Assembly (NCBI GenBank): GCA_008638375.1
Contig: CM018032.1
Span: 8,063,001 to 8,127,000 of the forward strand
DNA: 64,000 nt
From: Nyssa sinensis
Taxonomy: Eukaryota > Streptophyta > Magnoliopsida > Cornales > Nyssaceae
Reading direction: 5' to 3'
Positions within the stretch are counted from its first letter, which is position 1. Every line of letters starts with the position of its first letter. Shown piece by piece: positions 56,714-64,000 of this stretch. The notes beneath the pieces were generated by a model that worked only from the letters and a program-made list of their open reading frames with translations, was not told the origin of the DNA and did no database searches. The position numbers and the translations under genes are program-made.

Positions 56714-56726
56714 GGCTCTGATACTA
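56714..56726 (-). promoter_or_regulatory. Primer-binding site of the copia element
   Basis: The minus strand reads TAGTATCAGAGCC directly after the 5' LTR, one mismatch from the initiator-Met tRNA complement. Confidence 0.88.
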
Positions 56727-56924
56727 TGTTGAAGATGGAAGAAATTAAAATGTATATTGCATATGTAATGTGAGTATATTACAATCCTAGAAGGGCTCTT
56801 ATATAAGAGAGCTAGAGAGCTATACAAGATAAGAATAGAGAAGGAAAAAGGAATATGCTAAGATTATACTACATAACCCTAATTATACACCAAATATATT
56901 ATCTATAATAGTGTACATCTAACA
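56727..56924 (-). repeat. 5' LTR of the copia element
   Basis: 198 bp, TGTT...AACA, with a TATATAAGAG-type box on the plus strand matching the other LTR. It defines the transcription start side of the minus-strand element. Confidence 0.92.
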
Positions 56925-58107
56925 ACATTAATTCAAGTTACGTTTAAAGACTCTTCTAAATTTTTTAATTTTTGTTAAGTTATAAGTTAGATTAAATTTT
57001 GATACGGAGGAGGTCAATCTTTTCCAGACACATTTTTAAGTCAAATTTTTTAAAACAAGAGGCACATTTAAAAATTGAATGAGTTTGTAAATTAAATATA
57101 AAAGAACAAGAAATGAAGAAATATTGAAAAAAATAGTTAATTATTAGAAGGTTCTTCAAAATAAGTGTTTACAAACTAAGGTTCAAGATAAAACACTGTA
57201 ATCCCAAAAGTCGTAAGTTTTTAAATTATTTGACTTTATATCTATTTTTGCCTACGTGACATTATTTTATTTCTTTTAAATACAAATTTGCCACCCTCTA
57301 TTTCTAGCCTCCACACGCAAAGACATATTTCTTGAATTCGAAGATCGCCATTATTTGGAGATACAAAGTCGTTGGAAGGCCTCGACGAATTGAGACAATA
57401 GGTGATGGTGAGTGAAAATGTGGGAAGGTGAGTTTGATGAGATCAGTTGGTATGGAATCGGAGGAATCGAGTTGACCCAATGTGAGTATAATAGAAAGAG
57501 GCTAAAAAGTGTGGATCATTGCGTGATGCAATCACCATTAATTATTGATGATTTAGGGCTAGGGTTTCGAAGGTTCATAACAAACGTTGTAATGGTTTGC
57601 AAGATAGATTATGGTGAGTAGTGGGGATAGTGGACGAAGTTTTCGTTTCTGGTGACTTTATATGTTTTTCGGCTTCTTCACAAAATAGATCAAATCGCAG
57701 ATTCACAAAAAATGATATTTACATAATCAGTGAGGTTTAAGTGGCAAAAGTTGAGCTTCCCCGTAGTCAACTCAACATCGATTTCCAATAAGTTTGCAAC
57801 ATGTTAACAAGCCGGTTATGCATAAAATATAAAGAAAATTATGTACATGTATATATATGGTTGCTAAAAGTCGTTGAAATTTGAGACTTCAAGATGTGTA
57901 TTAAAGATGTGTATTACAGGAATTTCACTACAATTGAACAATGCTTCAAGATGTGTATTAAGACACTGTCCTAGATACTATATTTTCCCCACCAATTTGA
58001 GTATGGTGCATTAACGAGATATCCACGAATTAGTATCTAAGATTTAATAAAACTTTGGAAACTCTGTCCACAACTTGCATTGTTGAAGGTAAACCTTGAA
58101 TCACCAT

Positions 58108-58109
<2 letters not shown>

Positions 58110-58195
<86 letters not shown>
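58110..58195. repeat. (TA)n(GA)n compound microsatellite
   Basis: About 32 bp TA followed by about 54 bp GA. A second tract, (CA)n(TA)n, follows at 58363-58400. Confidence 0.95.
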
Positions 58196-58196
<1 letters not shown>

Positions 58197-58360
58197 CCAA
58201 GTTTGTATTTTGTTACTAAAAATTAACAGAGTACAAACAATAGTGTTTGTAGGAAAATTTGAAGGAACAAATATAACAGTATAAGAGTAAGAAAGGAGAA
58301 AAAGAGGTCTGATTTTTTTTGTTTTTTGGGTGAAATTTTGTCTATTGCAACCTATACACT

Positions 58361-58399
<39 letters not shown>

Positions 58400-60601
58400 T
58401 GTTATGTGGCTCTTTATGCATGAATGCGTGTATATGAATATGCACCTTTTTCATTTGAATTGATGTTTATTCATTCAAAATTAATAACCATTCATTTGGA
58501 TCAGAAGTCTATTCATTTGAATATCATACCCACACTTTCTCAAGTGAATGGTCGTTTTTACGTGCACTAATTCTGCCCAGCTCATTCGAACAACAAATGA
58601 ATGAGGTCGAAGAAATGCTTTTTGGAATTTTCGTTCAAACGAGACCGAACGACATTTTTCTATAACATTTGTTTGAATGACCTTACTAGAAAGTATTTAA
58701 CCCATTTATTTAATTGGGTATCTAATCAGTGTACCGAACATAAAATTTTAATAGTAATTAGAACCCGACTCGTACCTAAAAGAAACCGAAAGTCATATCA
58801 TTGTTGCGGACCCGGAATGAGCGTGTGAAGTGAAAAGTGCTCCTTCTAAGTGCCACTACGTAATCACATAGCCAACTGCCTCGCTCCCGCGTTTGCATCG
58901 TGCGCTTGTGTGTGCATGAGGATAGTGTTTTGCATTGTCTTGGGCCGACCCAATTACATGGTGTAACCTATTAGCTAATAGGAAAATGCTTCTACCACAA
59001 AATAGTTTATATACTCTTTAAAATGTTCTCTCATTTCGGATGTGGGACAATTCCCACTACATAATTTTGTTTCCAAACCATTTTTTTGGTTCCTTATTTT
59101 GAAAATCTCCAACAAAGCCATGGTGGGTGAGAGAGGACTTATAAATAGCAGCAATGAGAACTATGCTACGAAGTCATTCCAATCTTGTTGGCTTTTGTTC
59201 CAAATTTTAAGGTTCTCGAGAAGTTTATTTTGCCAATAAACTCCACTGGTCTCTTATTATATTGTAATTCCGTTGGTTTAATCTACCTCTCATTAGACAT
59301 TTAAAATTCCATTGAGACTAGTCATATCTCAAGTTCATGCAACTTGAAAATAATCAATTTAAGTGAACAAAGAAATTTATCTTTTGTTTCATTAATTTTG
59401 AAAGAATGAAAACAATCACATGGAGTTTTGCAAGGAACGTGAAGGAGACAAAAGGAGATGGTTAAATTCAAGTGGACAAAGAAATTTTCTTTGTGATTTC
59501 TTTGTGCGCACAGAAATTTTCCTATTACAAAGAAATAATTGTCTATGTCAAATGAAATTTCTTTGTCTAAAAGACGATTTCTTGGCCAGAATTTCATATA
59601 AAATATGGTTTTTGTTTGATAAATCTCGACTTTTAAAGTCTATACATATATATATATATATATTCAAAATAAATTTATAAATTACAAGTTATTTAACTTT
59701 AAAGTTAAAAACAAAGATGTTGATGTGGCAATATAGCTAGACAGTCATCGTGTTTTTTTTTTTTATAAAAAAGATTATTTTTGTCAATAAAATATTAAAA
59801 AACTTTTTGAGTTACAATGTTTTGAGTTGAACCTTAGCTTAATTAAGTATTTTGTAATAGACGTATTATCAAATGCCCCCAAAAAAACAATTTCCTTCAA
59901 GAGAAAGTGTTAAAATTTTGTGTTATAAGTGCTATGCTGTTAAGTTACAACTGACATAACACCCCGTTGATTCCCAATATATTTTGGTGATTATACACTT
60001 AAAAGGATATTGCATTGTTTATAAGTCTCCACTAAAAAAGAATACTAATCATGATCAGAGAAAGAAAACTAGGAAATAGGAGAATTTCCTTCTTATATTT
60101 CCTCTCAAAAAAATAAAAAGATTTTTTAAAGATACTTTTGATGATTCAATTAAGTATTTGATGCTAATAATTTTCTTAAGTACATTCGATTAAAGAAATT
60201 AGGAACCATTAATAACAATTTTTATAAATATATTTTTTTATATATGTAAGAAAAATAAAAAAAAAATACTTTTATTTTTATGTACTTACAAGATCTTTTA
60301 TATGCACATACACATATTTATTATTTATATACTCAATTAATATTTAATCAATATGTTTTTACATAATAATATAATTGTCTATTTATGCATGCATGTGCTC
60401 CTACCCATATAGGCATGTACATTTATGCATACTTGTGTTTATCCAATTAAATGCAATTTTGTTTTAAACTTATTAAAAGTAATTAATTACTTTTTTCAAA
60501 TGGCACTTTAGTAATTACATGGAAATAAGTTTTTATTAAGAGAAATTCAAGTTTTAGGTTAGAGATAGAGACTATTGATTTATCATTAAATACTAATTAT
60601 G

Positions 60602-61160
60602 GTTTGTTTGGTTACGTTTTTAAAAATAAATTTTAATTTCAAAATGTGGAATATGTGTTTGACAAGCTATTCACTTTAATTTTTTTTTAATTTTTTAAAA
60701 TTTAGATTATCATATTTAAATGTATTTTCACAATTTTTAAAAAATTAATTACAAAATTTTTGAAAACATTTTTTTTAAAAATTATATCCGAATCACTATC
60801 CAAATGCATTAAAAAATTTAAAATCCTCCATTATGTACCCAGTATAATAAAATTTATAATAATAGAAATTCCTTCAAGAATTGTGATTTGACCTATTTTC
60901 TGATTAGATTATTTTTGTAACAACTCAAGTTTTTAATAAAAATTTTATAAATATTTATCGGTTATTACATAAATAAATATTAAGTCAAGTTTAATATGAT
61001 AAATTTTAATCAAATAAATAAGTCAAAATTAATCTAATAAATATGTATGATGGATATTGGTAAAAAATTATATAATAATAATAATGAAAATCAATAAGAT
61101 TGACAAACACTAATAATAAGATAAATTCATAAAAAAAAATAAAATATACATATACATATA

Positions 61161-61204
<44 letters not shown>

Positions 61205-61908
61205 AGAGAGAGAGAGAAGTTGTCAAAGCATCATAAATGATGCTCTGACAAAAGGAAAATGGGTCGGTAGGATAAAAAAAGTGGAGAAGATAGGAAGATG
61301 GGGAGAATTGCACGGAAGGAAAGAAAGAAAATAAGGAAGAAAAAGAAAAAAGCATCAATAGTGATGCTTTAAATAAAATAATAATAATAATAAACCATTC
61401 TCCTTAATATTCTATCTAAATGGAACCCTATTGTACTAGTCAAGTCATAGATAAATAACGATTGGGCATGAGGCTATTAAATGAGTAGATATTATATTTT
61501 TAATTTAAGCTTCCCAAAAAATCATAAAGTATGTATTTATGCAAAATAAATAATAACGGATAAATCAAATAAATAAAAATAAGAATTTCTGGAGAATGAT
61601 TTTAAAAAATAAAAACACCATCATGTTTTATACATTGAAAAACGTTAGACGAATAATTTTCATATAACTTTGAAATAAAAATTCTAAACATATATACAAT
61701 AAAATTGTCCAAAAATACGTTTGTTTATGTTTTCAAAATAATATTTTTAATTTCAAAACGCGGAATACGTATTTAACAAATTATTAATTTTAATATTTTT
61801 TAATTTTTTATAATTTAAATTATCAAATCTAAATGTATTTTCACAAAATTTTAAAAAAAAATTACAAAATTTTAAAAAATTATATCTGAATCACTATCTA
61901 AATCATTA
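60602..61908 (+). repeat. Direct repeat pair, about 200 bp
   Basis: GTTTGGTTACGTTTTTAAAA through TATATCCGAATCACTATCCA at 60602-60812 is matched with about 80% identity at 61717-61908. Both have AATTTCAAAA(T/C)G(T/C)GGAATA and TAAATGTATTTTCACAA. The starts resemble the GTTTGGTTA ends of plant MITEs. No coding sequence. Confidence 0.7.
61160..61217. repeat. (TA)n(GA)n microsatellite
   Basis: About 40 bp TA followed by about 15 bp GA. Confidence 0.95.
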
Positions 61909-64000
61909 CTATCCCTGCCTAAATATCAATACAAAACCTCGAACGAAGATGCTACTGATAATCTCATTCAAACGATACATTGAACGATGTCGAATGAGCA
62001 CACAATGGAATTATATTTTGAATAAAGGCGAATGATGGCTCACTGTTATCCTTGTTCGAACGTAGCCAACGCTCGTTCGAATGATACTTGTAGAATGTGA
62101 GAACTTCTGCCTACTTGATACATTTTTAAATTCTTTATATTTTGAAAATATTTTATTTTAATACATAATTCAAAATCATATCTAATATTCATACACACAT
62201 TAATATTATATTAATCATGTTAAAATCATTTTGAATGCATAAAGTACGTGTGCGCTAAACCCTAGACCAATGTACCAAATTATTACCTTTTGCTTATCAT
62301 TGTGATCGTTGCATGTAGAATGAAACTGTATTACTTGAATGCTTGAGTGAACACAAGACTTGAGAAATCGACTCGACTGAACTTGGACGCAATACAACTC
62401 AATATAATTTACTGGGATGTTTGTCCACTACATGCATTGTGATGTTGTAGACATGCTTGAAATACCCAAGGCCATGAATTAGAATTAGGAAGGACAAAAT
62501 TTTTACTTAATATTTGATTATAAATTTAAAAATAAAAGAAGTATAAAAAATTAATATTAATTGATAAAATTTTATAAGTAACTAAATTTTTTTATGCAAA
62601 ATAACTTATAAATTAGACAGAGTCCAACTAAAAAAAGATTGATATAATTTCCATTCAAGAAACATTAACTGTGAAAATTGGGTTGGGTGGGGTGGGGGAA
62701 CTTATATTAAAGGTATATTTTTTTTAAAAAAAATTGAAACAATAAAAAACTTCAAAGAAAAAAAATTTGAGAGGGAGCAATCCCCCCTCCCCCCAGCCCA
62801 CATTGGCCTTGCCCATGCTTGCATGCATCTTATGTATATATTTGTGAATTGATGATGTATGTATTATAATTTATGTTCACTGTTATTATATGATTAGATA
62901 TTATGAACTCTAATACTAGGATATGCATAGCCTTTTCAAGTAATGTGTGTTTTGAAAAATTCTATTGAGCGTTAAGGTTCACTTACGTTATTTATGAAAA
63001 TGACAGGTGTTATTAATATATTTATCCTAAAGGAAGTGAATATGGTATTTTACAAATATTAACAACTTTTATAAATTTTATAAATTTTAAAAATGAATGC
63101 AATATATGTACAAGTATGTAAAAGATTAAAGAAAGAGAAAAGAGAGCAAACACAACGATTTTTAAAAGGTTTAGAAAATTTTCTGTGTCTTTGACTCAAG
63201 TATCTCTATTTGTGTTTTTTTACTATCTTGATCTCCTTCGTATGTGAAGGTTAAACCTTTACAATAAAATATCCTAACTCTTTGCCTATCAAAAAATTCC
63301 TTTTTTTCTCATAAGAGTAGCACCTACCTATAAATCTCACCTTAATAAGAAGATACAAAGTTGTTTATTAATAAGTACTTTCTTTAGGAGTCGATTGGTA
63401 CAAATTGATTTTAATAGACTTAATCATAATTACCCACTTAGTTATGTTTCAGTTAGAGTCTAATGACCCTAAATCGCAATTTTGAATTTTGCGACATGAG
63501 AATCCAATGAAGAATCTTCTTTAAAATCTCCTAATTAAAAATTATGGTAATTGTTATAAATTGGTTTAGGAATGTTTTGTGATTTTAAGATGAATATTTT
63601 GTTTTTTTTTTTTTTTTCAAATTTATAACTTACTAAATTAAATTATTCCTAAATTGAATTAATGAAGAGGGAAAAAAGAAGAGAAAGAAAAACATGAAAG
63701 AGAAGAGTGTCACATCACAATCACATTAATATAAGAATATAAATAGAAGATAGATATATTTTTTTAACTTACGGATTAATGTTATACATAATATATTTTC
63801 TAAATAATTTTTTTTATTCCTAACTCGACATAATGCATTAGAGTTCACTACAATCGACGAATGTAAGACCACTCATTTGTGTTTAAGTATGAAAAAACTC
63901 ATTAAAAATAATAATTATACATAGCAAGAATTCAGTTGTTTTGATTCTTCCATTCCAAGAGAGGCAACTAAAAAACCTAACTCTTGGTGGGGCTGAGTTA

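Larger units (their letters stand above)
51657..56924 (-). mobile_element. Full-length Ty1/copia retrotransposon, mutated
   Basis: LTRs are at 51657-51885 and 56727-56924, with a perfect ACATT target duplication on both outer sides (51652-51656, 56925-56929). Minus-strand order is LTR, primer site, leader, gag, protease, integrase, RT, RNase H, purine tract, LTR, which is the copia order. The reading frames carry several stops and shifts. The LTRs differ by point changes and one ~30-bp duplication, so the insertion is not very recent. Confidence 0.95.
56930..64000. other. Intergenic AT-rich region, no gene supported
   Basis: I checked frames on both strands and saw none with a domain or a plausible exon series; the longest are 115 codons or less and mostly overlap microsatellites. 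Notable sub-features are the (TA)n(GA)n at 58110-58195, (CA)n(TA)n at 58363-58400, (TA)n at 59647-59663, (TA)n(GA)n at 61160-61217, a direct repeat pair (60602-60812 and 61717-61908) and a G-run cluster at 62680-62698. Confidence 0.6.

Noticed and set aside
58107..58454. 115-codon minus frame with runs of Ser-Leu and Ile-Tyr
   Set aside because: It is translation of (GA)n, (TA)n and (CA)n microsatellites.

Overview
The window is nuclear DNA from a flowering plant, most likely a eudicot with a large, repeat-rich genome. It is AT-rich, the genes are split by long introns, and there are many degenerate Ty1/copia, Ty3/gypsy, LINE, RTE, SINE, MITE and MULE sequences. I cannot name the species.

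Two host genes are supported, both on the minus strand. One is a complete six-exon RAB18/RABC1-type small GTPase (50431 to 41227, 209 codons, G1-G5 boxes present, C-terminal CC). The other is a clade-typical protein phosphatase 2C (24913 to 14944) with seven recognisable, phase-consistent exons. Its last exon, which should carry the DNIT motif, is not in the expected place. From memory, the closest Arabidopsis relatives (RABC1 and PP2C 11) are direct neighbours, so the pair looks like old microsynteny pried apart by transposons.

Layout. 1-6264: Ty3/gypsy element, minus strand, running off the left edge. 6290-6745: LINE scrap. 7893-10178: RTE retrotransposon split by an 1142-bp solo-LTR-like insert. 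10180-14340: decayed copia, itself hit by a hAT-type MITE and a local 159-bp tandem expansion. 14344-24913: PP2C gene, whose introns hold SINEs, LINEs and very short tail-only retroinsertions. 24974-39543: a ~14.6-kb Mutator-like element (MULE). Its terminal repeats are rich in a GCGTCTTTTGGAAAGACGC palindrome, and one end is a long inverted duplication. It carries a near-complete MURA transposase frame with two nonsense codons, an open four-exon plant-mobile-domain gene, and exon-sized pieces of at least three unrelated host genes. Its left end lies 60 bp upstream of the PP2C start codon. 41227-50700: RAB gene, with a 930-bp MITE in intron 3 and a complete non-autonomous LTR retrotransposon in intron 1. 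51657-56924: complete but mutated copia element with matching target-site duplications. 56930-64000: AT-rich sequence with microsatellites and no gene I can support.

The most interesting unit is the MULE. It combines a transposase gene, a companion plant-mobile-domain gene, a shared duplicated upstream block, captured host exons and a hairpin-forming terminus, and it is inserted in what should be the PP2C promoter.
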